A stretch of DNA of 64,000 nt from Bilabrum cf. latius (lineage: Eukaryota; Bigyra: Bicosoecida; Bigyra; Bicosoecida), in contig OZ237756.1 in assembly GCA_965178125.1 (NCBI GenBank), forward strand, positions 124,001 through 188,000, read 5' to 3'. A program made the position numbers and the translations under genes. Positions 24,801-36,168 of this stretch are shown piece after piece (positions within the stretch are counted from its first letter, which is position 1; each line of letters opens with the position of its first letter). The notes under the pieces were generated by a model, which saw nothing but the letters and a program-made list of their open reading frames with translations, searched no databases and was not told the DNA's origin.

Positions 24801-25526
24801 ATGCCGGCGATAGCACGGAGCACCTGGCGAGGCCGAGACGGCCGCCTCATCCTACGATGGCTCACTGGGCGTTACCCTCGGGAAGGGACCATGCACCACA
24901 GAGGAGAACGCTCGGTACAGGCCGAGATGATGCGCGCGGAAGCCACGCACACGGACGTACCCTGGGCACCCACGGCAGTGGGGAGAGCACTATGGATGGA
25001 ACACGTCAAAACGGAGCAGGTGCTGACACAGGAACACCGAGGGGACGCAGACTCCTTGGAGCTCTCTATCGTCCAAGGCACCCTCGAACAACTCCAAGAA
25101 CGGTGCCGACGTGCAATCCGACGCTTGTAGCAGAGGGCCAATGAGAGCTTCGGACGAGCCATTGAGGGGTTGTAGTCCTGCCAACTGTGCGTAGCTGAAC
25201 AACTCAGCTCGGGCAGCCCAACAGCCCGAGACCTTGCAATCCGAGCCCACCCGCTCGGACACATACTGAATCCCTCCGAGAACTAGTTCATCGGAGAGTG
25301 GATGACAGGAACGCTGGGCCGTTGCGCCCTCAGCAAGGAGCTTCAGGTGCTAGAACGCATCTGGGCGAAGGGAACGGCAAGGCTAGCACGCTCCCGGATC
25401 TGGAGCAGGCAACAAGTCCTAGAGGCGGACTATATGGCGGTCTGGTGGCGAGAGGCTGAACGCCTCACGCCTCGCCAGGCCTTCCTCGCGCATGCTCCCT
25501 CACTGCGGACGTTCGACTGGGTCTGA
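18885..25526 (+). CDS. LINE polyprotein: endonuclease, reverse transcriptase, zinc-knuckle tail
   Basis: From the first in-frame ATG (18885) to TGA 25524-25526, 2213 residues; at least 16 internal TAG codons (17 counting one upstream at 18804). The first ~680 residues are a gag-like region without a recognised domain. An apurinic-type endonuclease spans roughly 20990-21710: RCGHLNVNKS, FMTEYGRSS, IGDLNTH and, directly after a TAG, DHSPV, the conserved catalytic SDH-type motif. The reverse transcriptase spans roughly 22820-23800: SGKATGPSGVP, LFGDLKAAFDRV, GTCQGDPISPDGF and the catalytic LYADDTC. A late C-x2-C...H...H cluster (CQLC near 25180) resembles the C-terminal zinc knuckle of many LINEs. 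These enzymes nick target DNA and copy the element's RNA in place. TAG codons lie inside conserved blocks, so the element depends on UAG=Gln. Confidence 0.9.
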
Positions 25527-25554
25527 CTCCCAGGAGATCTCAACGCGATGCGCT

Positions 25555-25595
25555 TAGGACACGGGTCCTAGGCATGTATCGGTCTTAACCAGACC
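25555..25595 (+). other. Two tandem small hairpins behind the LINE stop codon
   Basis: TAGGAC (25555-25560) pairs with GTCCTA (25565-25570) across a 4-nt loop. GGTCT (25581-25585) pairs with AGACC (25591-25595) across a 5-nt loop. Position just after the LINE ORF suggests a 3' UTR recognition structure; that role is inferred. Confidence 0.45.
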
Positions 25596-25921
25596 AACTA
25601 TTTCTTCAGAGGCCTTTTCAGGTCCTGACTGGCTCCGCCAACGCGGGTACAGCTGGGTCCCCTGTTAAGGTGCGCGTTACTTTGGTGGCAGTCCTCGGAT
25701 TGTCTCTGGTATTGAATTGCGTGCGAAAACTCTATTTTCTCTCTCTCTCTCTCGTCGCACTCGCACCGATCAACTAGAGGTTCAAGAAGGGAGCACGCGA
25801 GGGGGAACGCACCGGACCTGCGAAACCCGTGGGCTCGGACTACCAGGATGAGACTGCCTGGGTCAGGGGAGCATTCAGGAAGCACAGGGAGGTTCATTTG
25901 GAGGTGCCTCCGCACCGGAGG

Positions 25922-26539
25922 ATGGCTGGTCGTATCCCCACGGGGGCGACGGGGAACCCAGTGAAGACGCTGAAAAATCCCAAAACGGTGATCTTTCGGG
26001 ATTTTGTGATCCAGCCTTCAGGCAGGATCGGAGATGGAGCCAGAGGGGTCCTCAAGCTGCTAGCACGCATCAGGCGTAAGCGGCTCGGGAAGAATGGGAG
26101 CAAGTCAGTGGATGCCCAGGTCAGGTTCTGGGCTCGGGATATCGCCAGGTTGGTCGCCATGCGGAACGCAGCTTTCACGAGCAAATTTAACCTTAACGCT
26201 TGTGAGCTGCTGAAGCAGAGGGAGGCAACCGGCGCACAGGGAGCGGCCGCAGCAGGAGCTGGTGGTCAGGTGGGAGAGCTGGCAGCGGGAGTTGCGCAGC
26301 TAGGAGTGGCACTACAGCAGGCTGGTGGAGCTGGTGGTGCGTAGGGTTTGGATGCAGCTGGAGCGCCAGCTGTGCCCGCAGTACCTGCTGCAGCTGCAGT
26401 AGGAGCTGAGGGTGCAGCACCGGACGAGGCGGCTGATCCGAACGCAATCGAACACGAAGGCATCGCGAACGCAGATGGACCGCAAGCAGCGCAACTCCCC
26501 CACGGAGGAGCGGCCCAGCTTGCGGAGCCCATGGCGTGA
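25922..26539 (+). CDS. Small unknown ORF behind the retrotransposon
   Basis: Open from about 25589 with first in-frame ATG at 25922; ends at TGA 26537-26539 if TAG at 26342 is Gln; 205 residues. The first half is basic (IGDGARGVLKLLARIRRKR, RFWARDIARLVAMRNAAF); the second is an Ala/Gly/Pro-rich acidic tail. A CT-rich stretch at 25737-25753 precedes it, and a GTGCGC...CAACTAG stretch (25670-25777) could be an intron. I recognise no family. It may be a remnant or second ORF of a mobile element, or a small host gene. Confidence 0.35.
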
Positions 26540-26886
26540 GCTTGCTGATCCGTTCGACCTGCCCAGTGCGATTGCCTCTTGGGGTGGTCGTTGTAGTTGG
26601 GTAGTGTGTGCTTTGACTCAGACATATTATATTCTCTCTCTCGTCGAAAACAGAAAATCAGCTTTAGCAGGTTCGGTGAGGTGGATATGGTTTATTTGTT
26701 GGACTTGTACGATAAATTACACGCTAAAAATCCTGTATGCATCTCCAGTCCTAACATGCTCCTTTTCAGAGGCTGCATGCCCACTGCAAGAAACGTGTCT
26801 CAGATCCTAGATATATGCCGATTTGTGTCTCGTCTTCAGAACTGAGCGCAGCAACTCACTTTATTAAGCGGTTGAACGCGTAGAAC
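26540..26886. other. Promoter/5' UTR region of the cystathionine beta-lyase gene
   Basis: About 350 bp of AT-rich DNA. A CTCTCTCTCGTCG stretch at ~26632 echoes the CT-rich stretch near 25740. No gene seen. Confidence 0.4.
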
Positions 26887-29085
26887 ATGTCTGGTAGGAG
26901 CCCGTAGAAAGATGAAACGCCTGCCCGAAGCTCTGGTGGTGCTGGACAGGTTGTGGGTGGACCTGAGGAGCATTTCACGGCATTGGTTGCTGACTACAAC
27001 GAGCTTCCGACGTATCCACGGAGAATCAGTTATAAAGAATACCACACCCGCCTCAGACCCGCGTCTCAGGTGGTGGTGTTCAACGGCTGTCCCACGGATC
27101 CCCACAAGCCTGCGAGCGTGCCAATCTATCAGACGGCTACGTTCGTGCAGCCGAGCTCGACGGAATTCGGGGCCTTTGACTACACCAGGTCCGGAAACCC
27201 CACCCGCATCGCCCTCGAGAAGCACGCTGCCATGCTGGAGAGCGCGCACGCAGCCTTCGCATTCAACAGCGGCATGGCTGCCCTCAACTGCGTCACCAGG
27301 CTGCTCACACAGGGCGACGAGCTCATCGTGGGGGCCGACATATACGGGGGCATGCACAGGCTGGTGTCCCGGGTGACCTCACTGCAGGGCGTCACCGTGG
27401 CATTCGTGGACACCACCGACCTGGCCAAAGTGGCGGCCGCCATTACGCCCCGCACCCGCCTCGTGCACATCGAGAGCCCGACGAACCCCCTCATGCAGAT
27501 CACGGACCTCCGGGCACTCGCCTCTCTCCTGCACGAGAGGGGGGTCCTGCTCTCCGTGGACTGCACGATGATGACCCCCTTGCTCATGAAGCCTCTGGCC
27601 CTGGGCTGCGACGTGGTGGTGCACTCCGCGACCAAGTACTGGGGGGGACACTCGGACTGCATGGGGGGGCTGCTGGCGGTTGCAACCGAGAAACTCGCCA
27701 ACAAGATCGCCTTCTACCAGAACGCCGAGGGCACCGCGCTCGCTCCCTTCGACTGCTGGCTGTTCCTCCGCGGCATCAAGACCATGGCCATTCGCCTGGA
27801 GAAGGCCCAGTCCAACGCCGAGAGAATCGCCGAGTGGCTGAGGAGACATCCGCGGGTCACCACCGTCAACTACGCGGGCCTGGAGCCGCTCTCCGCGCAG
27901 GACGCGAAGGCGCTGATCCTGGCCAAGAGGGAGGCCCTGACCCGCGCGAGGGTGGGCAGAGTGGCGGCCCTGAGGCGGACAAAGTCGGGAACTTTCGTGC
28001 CTGGCTCTCCGTGGCCTGTGCAGGAGGCGGGTGAGGAGGATGGGGGGAATGGTGCTGGGGCGGGGGTCGCTCGGCGCAGCGAGGAGGAGGAGGAAGAAGT
28101 CGAATGGCACGTGGCTGACCCTGCCTCGCTGCACCCGTTGCCCAGCGATGACGTGCTGGAGGCAGCGGCCCGACGGGCGGCCAAGGCCCGTGCGATCCAC
28201 GTGTCGCAGGCAAGCGGCGGCGGCGCGGTGATGAGCTTCACGACAGGCAATGTGGACACCTCCCGCCGAGTGGTGGACGCCCTGCGCATCTTCAAGATCA
28301 CCGTGTCCTTCGGCAGCTGCAACTCTCTGGTGGAGATGCCGGTCACTCTGTCCCACGCGTCCATCGCCAAGGACAAGAGAACCCTTCCAGAGGACCTGGT
28401 CCGGTTGTCCGTGGGTATCGAGGACGCGGAGGACCTCTTGGCTGACCTCAAGCAAGCGTTTGAGCTGGCGTGCAACCCAGCCGTGCCAGACGTGCAGGCT
28501 GTGGCGAGGCAGAGGAGGAACTCGGACGCCGTGTTCGTGTTCGGAGACGCCGCCCAGGGAGGGCAGGGGCAGGGGTCGCAGGGTTCGCAAGGGCAGGGGC
28601 AGGACGGGGATTCGAAGGAGAAGGAGGGTGCGGGGGAACAATCGGAGGCTGGGCGGACTGCGGGGGGGGGTGCACTCGGGGCTGCTTCGGGCGGTGCCGG
28701 TGGAGGAGATGCACCTGCGGCCAGCGGGAGTGGGAAGGGCGGGGTAATTGCTGCAACTAATGATGGCGAGGCCATGGCTGCAGGACGGGAAGAGGCTCTG
28801 GTTGGGCTTACAGGCGGGGGCAGCGGGCAGGGCACTCCCACGAAGATTCGGTTTGCGCCGTCCGCCGAGATGGTTGGGTACGGCGACGGGGTTGGCAGGA
28901 AGGGGAGAGCTGCTGGGGCAGGTGCGGGGTAGGACGGGCACTGGGAGGCCGGGCTTGAGGTGGGCAGCACTTGGCGGGCCGCGGGGCTGCTGGCGTTCGG
29001 GCTGGCGGCGGGGTGGATGGCTGCGAGCCTGACGCAGAAATGGAGGGAAGGACGAAGGTCTGGTGGCCCAGGGAGCTCCAGGTGA
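26887..29085 (+). CDS. metC: Cystathionine beta-lyase, plant type, with insertion and C-terminal membrane anchor
   Basis: ATG 26887 to TGA 29083-29085, 732 residues; TAG at 26905 (residue 7) and 28930 read as Gln. The PLP-dependent enzyme splits cystathionine to homocysteine in methionine synthesis. Family motifs: YQTATFVQPSSTEFGAFDYT, RSGNPTR, AFAFNSGMAALN, YGGMHRL, SPTNPLMQITDLR, the PLP-lysine motif HSATKY (Lys250), GHSDCMGG, APFDCWLFLRGIKTM and VRLSVGIED. FDYTRSGNPTR and the LAPFDCWL block fit plant cystathionine beta-lyase better than gamma-synthase. Between NYAGL and the SF-x-TG strand is an insertion of ~85 residues with a Glu run. After the catalytic domain (~residue 525) comes a Gly/Gln/Ala-rich tail that, once TAG 28930 is decoded, ends in a hydrophobic helix (AAGLLAFGLAAGWMAASL), possibly a tail anchor. 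I see no clear plastid transit peptide. Confidence 0.9.
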
Positions 29086-29421
29086 CGCTGGAGCAGACCG
29101 GCTGAACAGGTATTTGCATGCATGGGTTTTCGTTGAGCGTCATGTAGTTTCATTAGAAGGGCAGGCCTTGGTGACGTTTCTCTTCGGCGACGTCTGTATC
29201 AATCAATTGTGACGTGGGGTTTGCTATTGGTCGGCGTTCCGACATTTTCTGGAGGTGTCACGCTTCATTGCAGCGATTGCGATTTGTCTCGTAGACCACG
29301 CAACGATCAGCACCTTTTTGCTACAACTGTTCTATAATTGACCTGGTCGGAGAGGCGTGATATCGAGAACGTTGAAGTATCGACACTTTGCAAATAGAAA
29401 TCTATCACACCGCTGGATTTC
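29086..29421. other. Spacer between cystathionine beta-lyase and histidine kinase
   Basis: About 335 bp, AT-richer than the genes; presumably the 3' UTR of one and the promoter of the next. Nothing else seen. Confidence 0.4.
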
Positions 29422-32400
29422 ATGCTACTCAACCAACCAGCCAAGAAATAGGCTGAGCAGCGCCCCGCCCCGCCGCTGCAGGTGTTTGGTATCCACCCAA
29501 TGGTATGGGTGGCTGCAGTGCTTCTGATCGGCCTGGCAATTACAGCAATAGTCTCTGTAGTTGTCGAAGATGCAGCTCGAAACGCCAATCTAGATACTTT
29601 GCTCGAGCGTGCGCGAGTTCGCGTGAAAGGGTTGGCATATGAATTCTACGGACACATTGATGAGCTCGCAGCATTTCGGTCTGCACTAGAAGGTACCGCA
29701 GACAGCCACGAGTTCCTAGGTTCCAGGCCTTGGGCTCCAGAAGCAGTGGCGATGTCAATACGAGATCTAAACCCTGGCCGCATAACCGCCACAGCATTTC
29801 TAAAGGAAGTGGATCGGGTCCATATTGATGCTCTTGAGCTGCAGCTGGACCAAGCATTCCCCAACATGGTCCGCAAGCCGAATCCCTTCGAGCTCAATGT
29901 ATTTGCACCTGGCGGTGGCTTTGAGCTCTTGTCAGAAACGAACGAAACAAGGCTGCAAGACAGAAGAGTTGCAGCAATCGGGACAGCGGGCAGGTACAAT
30001 GCGTCCACAACGTTCTCAAAGGGAAGGGACCTCGCTTCCGATGACATGAGGTACGCCCTCATCGAGGCAGCCGCTCGGTATCGCACACAGGCCGTCTCTC
30101 CTCCCAACATCGTCACCACGCGGCTGGGAAGGCGCCGTGGGCTCGTGGTCATCGACCCCGTGTACTCCCACGACGGGCTCACGCGGTGGAGCGCCCTGAA
30201 GCTGCTCCCCCAGGACGTGGACGTGGCAAGCATCGCGGGGGAGGTGGCGCCTGGTGTGAATCGGATCACCAGCCCGCAGCATGTTGCGCAGCAGCACGCG
30301 CACAGCGCCAGCGACGCATGCGGGGCCATCTTCAGGTCCACCTGCCTGCCCTTCAACACGACTCGAAGCGGGGCTCTGGCTGCCTACAACCAGAGCCTCA
30401 TCGACGTCCGAGAGGGCAGAAGGGAACACCCCCTGGAGCCGTGCAGCAGCAGGTGCGCGGACGGGCATTTGCTGCGGGGTCACGTGGTGGGGGCGTTCTT
30501 CTTCGATGCGATCGCGAACCAGGCGCAGGTGCTGCGGGACGGGAAGTCGCCTCTGGCCATCTACAGCGAGGACGTGACGGATCTTGTACGGGCGGGGGAG
30601 GGGCAGGACGGCGGATACGCTGCAGCCGCCATCGAGGGGGGACTGGTTAGCGGTGACCCCGGGTCGCCCTACGAGCGGCTGCAGCTGGGTGCGGGGGCGC
30701 AGCCGCCTGCTCATAGCTTGCCGCCCGGGCTCGGCGAGTTCCAGTTCGGCCTAAAGGACGGCGAGGACGTTGGTCTGGCTGGGAGCGACGAGGCGCAGGA
30801 GGCGGTAGTGTCCTTCCTGCGAGAGAGGGCGAGAGAGGACAGCAGGCAGGTGCTTGGTTTCCTCCTCCCGGTGGGGAACAGGGTGTGGTCCATCCACGTG
30901 GCGGGTACGGACGAGTTCTTCGACAACTTGGGCAGGCGAGCCTTCGTGGCTCCTTTGCTGGCGGGCGTGCTGGTGTCTTTCCTGGTGTCTGCCATGCTGG
31001 GAGCCATGTACTTCTCTTTCAGACACCAGCAGATCCAGGACCACGAGGCGGCGAGAGTGCTGCGGCTGAAGGCCGAGCAGCATGCGCACGAACGGCTTGT
31101 GTCGTTCATCGTGCACGAGCAGCGCAATCCCCTGCACCTGTGCAGCGGCAGCCTGGGCATGCTGAAGGACGGCATGCAGAGCGCGGAGCAGGCGCTGGTG
31201 GGTGCCATGGGGGCGGTGCAGGCGATGGAGGAGAAGCAGGCCATGGCGGGGGCCAGGTGCGACCATGCAGTGGGCAAGTTGATCGAGGCCATGGGGGGGC
31301 TGCGAGAGGCAATGGCTGGGACAGGGGCAAGGGAAGCGGAGCAGACACAGCACAGTGCGCCAGTGGCTGCGGCTGGCCATCAATTGGATGCATCTGCACA
31401 GGTGATATCATCTTCCATTGCCTAGTAGGCACTGCGCGAGCTGGGAGGTGCTCGCCAGGCCTTGGTGGAAGCCATGGGTGGGGCAAGGAGCACTCGGGTG
31501 TGGCTCGGGCAGGCAGGGCTGGAGATAGAGGCCAGTAAGGGTGATGTAGGGACCGCAGACCAGGGCACAGAGACCCTGCATCGGCTGGTGAACGACATGC
31601 TGGACCTCAGCAGGCTGAGGCAGGGCAAGCTGCCCGTGACAGTGGCACCGGTCGACCCCCGTAGGTTGATCAAGGCAGCGGCCTCTAGCCACCAGACGTT
31701 TGCCCAGGTGCCTCTTCGGTTCCACATCTCCGCCGCGGTGCCCTCTGTGATCCTCGCTGACTCAGTTAGGATCACGCAGATCCTGGCCAAGTGAGTCCAT
31801 GTGACGCGGGCCAACTGCTGCACCCGCGGCATTGTATTGTGGAGACTGCTTCATCCGACTGCCGTCAATTTGTCTTCCTGCTTCACGTACTGCTCTTGCT
31901 TGCATTTCTGTGTTCACTCTACCACCGCAGCGGGCTGACGAACGCGGCCAAGTTCTGCACCAAGGGGTACATTTTGCTGGACCTGGACATCCGGCTCAGG
32001 GCGGTGCCCCGGGAGGTGCTCGAGGAGGAGGTGAGGTCGAGCCAGCTGGCTAGGAGGTACCTGGCACAGGGCGCAAGTAGCCCCAGGGTGTCAGGGACAG
32101 TGTCTGAAGAGGACCATGGCAGGTCGGGTGGTCAAAAGAGGGGCTGGAGGCAGCATGCCGTCGGGGACAGAGGGTCAGCCAATGATGCAGTACCGATAGC
32201 TTCCATGCTGCGGTGGGTGGCAGGCGAAGAGCAAGGCGCAGATGGGAGCGAGCACAGCGGTATGTCTGGTGCTCACGATGCCCCTGACGGCGGTGGAGTG
32301 ACCTGCGGATGTGAGGGCTAGTGCGGCAGTGGCCTGGGATCCAGGCGTTCCTCAGGCGGGGAAGGCGCGACAGGGCTGCAGGAGCTGATGCATGAGTAGT

Positions 32401-34301
32401 TGCAGTCGTGCGAAGATGCTTGCGGAGGCAAGGCAGGGGCAGGAGCTGCCATTTTGCGTGCATCTGACGTGAGAAGATGCAGGGCAGACCGTCCACTGGC
32501 GGCGCAGGTGATTCGGAACGTGAGGGCCGCATGTCGGTGGGGCGATGCCGAGGCACGCGTGGGGTCGGTGGGGCTGGTCATGGCCAGCGTGCCAAGTGTC
32601 ATGGATCGGGTGGTAGATCGGGGCTCGCTATTGGGCGGGCTGGCAGGTCAACGAGACACCACGCGAAGCACGAGCCGATCTAGGACATCCCAGGGCACGA
32701 AAGCGGCCGGCTCGAGTGACGGTATCGGCCATCTTGCGCGTGTAGAAATGGGCGGCGCGGGCGAAACGCATTTCCAACCCAAGCCATCTGCCAGCGCACT
32801 TGCAGACAGACTCGGACACCCGCTCACGTCTGCCTCGTATGAGCCAGACAACTTTGACTGGATGCCTGGTGACACAGACAGGCATGGCAGCGTGCCTGAT
32901 ACAAGCGCCCGTCAATCCCAGGCACGTGATGTGCTGCCGCGCCGGAGCAAGTAGCGATCAGCAGGGTCAGAGACCCACGATATGGGGGCAGGCGAATAGA
33001 GCCCCGGCTCCGACAGCGAGCTGGAGCTGGAGACCGACGAGCGTAAGCTGCTGACCGAGTGGGGCGGCGAGTCTGTGCACCTTGTGCCCATGCTGGTGTT
33101 CAGGGTGATCGACACAGGGAAGGGACTGGGGAAAGGCAGGGCTCGAGAGGGGAACAAGTCGTTGTTCAACGCGTACACGACGGGCGAGACGAAGCAGGAC
33201 CGCAGCGCGATCGTGTCGTCTGCCAGCAGCGAGCACTCTCACTCGGACGATTCCTCGAGCGCCTCGGGCAGAGAGTAGTCCAGGGACCGGTCCACATCCC
33301 GCAGCGTGTCTCAGTCTGTAGGCGACGTAGACGCGTCCACTGACTCGGACGATGCATCGAAAGATACCTACAGCCCCAAGGCGCCGGATGGGAGCGCCAG
33401 CTCGGTGGCCAAGCAGAAGGGCTCGGGGCTTGGGCTAGCCATGGCGCAGGAGCTGACCAAGCAGATGGGCGGGACCATCGAGTTGAGGACGGAGAAGAGG
33501 AGGAAGAGGACCGTGCTGGAGGTGGCGCTGCCGCTGCGGCCCCCGTGGCGCGTGATCCGCAGGATGGAGGCCGGGGCGGTGGCTCGCCTGCCCACCGAGC
33601 TGGACACTATGCGGCAGCACAGCTTGGCGGAAGAGGCGCGCGCGCTGCACCGGGCTCTGGACGTGCTTGCACAAGGAGACCAGCGTGATGCACTGAGTGC
33701 TTGCTCTGCGAAGGCAATCCACAGTCGCAATCCTGCGTCGAAGGCAGAGCCGTACCAAGGCGCTGTTGCTTCATAGGAATTGGGAGAAGGGCCGCGTGAG
33801 GTTTTTGCACAGGGAGCGCCTGCCGAGGGAGTTGACCAATCTAAGGGTAGCACCACCAGCACGTCACCGCATGATGCGGCGGCAGGCAAAGCAGTCATGT
33901 CCTAGTCTGTTGCAAGGGCAGGGTCATCGTCGTCGGAAGGGTACTGGAGGAAGCACGAGCACCCGGTGAAGCAATCACGGCCGTCTACAGGCTCGAATGG
34001 AGGTGGCAAGCAAGGAGGAGAGCATCCCAGCAGCTCCGGTGATGGTGCTTGGTCGCAGTCAGGGTCGGGGTAGGGAACGAGTCGTAGCAAGCAGAGCTCC
34101 GCGGATCGCGCTAGAGAGCCAGACGCAGAGGCTGAAGCTGGTGCGAGTGGTGACCGCACTCTGTCCAAGAGGAAGCAAGCGGTCCTTCGTGCGCTGCAGT
34201 GTCTCCTGCAGATGCGGCAGTCCATGCAGTCTGAGAATGGAAGTTTTGCCCCGGGCAATGGCAGTCTTGGGTCTGGGAGAGAGGCCTCTCCTGTGTCGGC
34301 G

Positions 34302-34335
<34 letters not shown>

Positions 34336-35921
34336 GTGCTGGTAGTGGTGGTCAGGTGAAGGACGCCCAGTTCATGGCGACCTGCCTGTCGGCGCTGCCC
34401 GATGCGTTGCGGGATGGATTGCTGGTGCACATGCGATCATGGTCTGGCAGGGCAGATGAGAAGAAAAGACATGGGCAGAAGCAGGTTTTCTCTGTTCCGA
34501 GCGCAGTGGCCCGATGGAGCGGGCGGGGGGGACAGCCACCAGATGCTCGTCGTCCTGAGGATTTGCCGCATCCTGCAGTCTCGGGCAGGGAGGCAGAAGC
34601 AGCTAGATCTACTGGCATGGCAGGGGCGACGGGTCTACTATCGCCGTCAGGACCGCCGCTATCTAGCGAACACCTTGATGCATCTAATGATATGCAGACA
34701 GGTGGTGCAGCTGGTCGGCCACCTCGCGGTGAGCACCGACACAGTCTGCAGAGCGCTCTGAGCCGAGCATACCAGGATGGCATGCAGGCCGATGGGACAA
34801 CACCTGCATCAAGGCACTCAGTGAGCGATTGGAACTCCGTGTTCGGAGCAGGCATCCTGACACCCATCGGTCTGGCTGAGAGATCCACCACGCAGGCAGG
34901 TGCTGAGATGCGGCGGCATGTGTCCTGGGCCACGAGCCAGGCGAGCTCCAGTCTTGCCGATGGAGAGAGCACTGGCACGGCAGTTGGCAGCAGCAGACAC
35001 ACGCACAGCTCATCTCCGTCCGCCACGCCTGGGCAAGCAGCACCTGCTGGACCCCTCTCTGGGCTGCATGTGCTGGTGGTGGACGACGAGCGGGCACTGC
35101 GCAGAATGGCCACCCGAATGCTGCAGCGGCTGGGGGCCACGTCAGAGGCGCTGGATGATGGAAAGCACGTGCTGCGGGTGCTGAGGAAGCGGGGGCAGGT
35201 TCCATTGAGGACAAGCGGGAAGGGGGCATAGAGCAGCACCACGGTCTTGTCGCGAGAGGGCTCGGATGCGGGATCGAGCCAGGCGTCTGCGGCGCCTGGC
35301 CCTCGGTTCGACTTGATCCTGATGGACATCGTGATGGTGCACTCCAGGGGCACGGACGTGTGCAAGCACCTTTTGGAGGCGGGCTGCGTGGTGCCGATCT
35401 TCGCCATGACGGCCAACCACGATGCTTGGAATCTGCCCGGGTACAGGGAGGCAGGGTTCTATGGGCTGCTGCCCAAGCCGTTCTCGCAGGGCCTTGTGAG
35501 GACGAAGCTTCTGGCCTTGCGTGAGAGCGGGGTGCTTGAGGCCGCCAGAGGAGAGGAAGAGGGGCGGCGGGGCGTGGGGCTGGATGAGCTGTGGGGGGCG
35601 AGGGACCCTCGGCTGTACCCGCGCAGAAGTAATGATGCTGCTGATGATGATGAAGCTGCGGGGGCATAGGGAGCTAGCGATGGGTTGGGCAAGCCTAATG
35701 GGGAGGACGAAGATGAGGCTGCAGTTTGGCCAGGCGCTGTCCAGGTGAAGGTGCAGGCTCAGACAGGTCCAGTGTCAGGTGCGGAGGGTGCGTCATCACT
35801 TGCACCTGCACCAGCGGCTGAGCAAGAGGGTGGGGCAAAGAGCAAGAAGGGACGAGGCAGGCGGGTGGTCCGAAAGAAGAAAAAGAAGGAGAAGGGTGCA
35901 GAGGGCGAGGGCGCAACCTGA
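29422..35921 (+). CDS. CHASE-domain hybrid histidine kinase with receiver domain
   Basis: Exon 1 29422-31790, intron 31791-31930 (140 nt, GTGAGT...CCGCAG), exon 2 31931-35921 (TGA); 2119 residues with a dozen or more TAG=Gln codons, including a TAG-TAG pair at 31423-31428. Order: membrane helix (~24-45); extracellular CHASE-like sensor with GRDLASDDMRYALIEAAARY and RRGLVVIDPVYS; second helix (~506-531); HisKA with phospho-accepting His565 in VHEQRNPL; ATPase N-box made exactly across the splice (ILA-NGLTNAAKF); G1 FRVIDTGKGLG (~1183); G2 KGSGLGLAMAQ (~1286); receiver domain VLVVDDE (~1838), Asp1922 in LILMDIVM and Lys1972 in LLPKPF. This is the layout of cytokinin-receptor-type sensors. Ligand unknown. 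The ATPase domain is split by ~390 low-complexity residues between N-box and G1, and ~550 more precede the receiver. Confidence 0.92.
34305..34332 (+). repeat. (GCT)n run coding for poly-Ala in the histidine kinase
   Basis: About ten tandem GCT/GCTG-type units in the linker between kinase and receiver, read as alanine codons in the gene frame. Confidence 0.75.
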
Positions 35922-36168
35922 GCACGTTTGTTACCTGAATTTCCGGTTATTGAATACTGGGCATTGTTTCCGGGGTTATCCTGAGCTCAGTACACGTTGT
36001 AAGCATAAACGTAGTGCATATTTTTGCGGAGTTTATCAGCTATTTTGCTCGGATTCAACGCGAATCGCAGCCCCGGTTTCCAGTAGCACATCACCAGCAG
36101 CGATATAGGTGCTGGATCAAGTGCTCTCCCCAGTGCCATGCCACGGCTTGCCATGCCTTGCCTTGCCA

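Larger units (their letters stand above)
18555..25596 (+). mobile_element. Non-LTR retrotransposon (LINE), apparently full coding capacity
   Basis: The element carries one long frame with endonuclease and reverse transcriptase and no LTRs. It sits between the divergent MFS and cystathionine beta-lyase genes. The frame is open without TAA or TGA for ~7 kb when TAG is read as Gln, which suggests a recent or still competent copy. After the TGA at 25524 come two small hairpins (25555-25570 and 25581-25595), which could be the 3' structure that a LINE reverse transcriptase recognises. Element borders are estimated from the frame and the hairpins. Confidence 0.8.
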
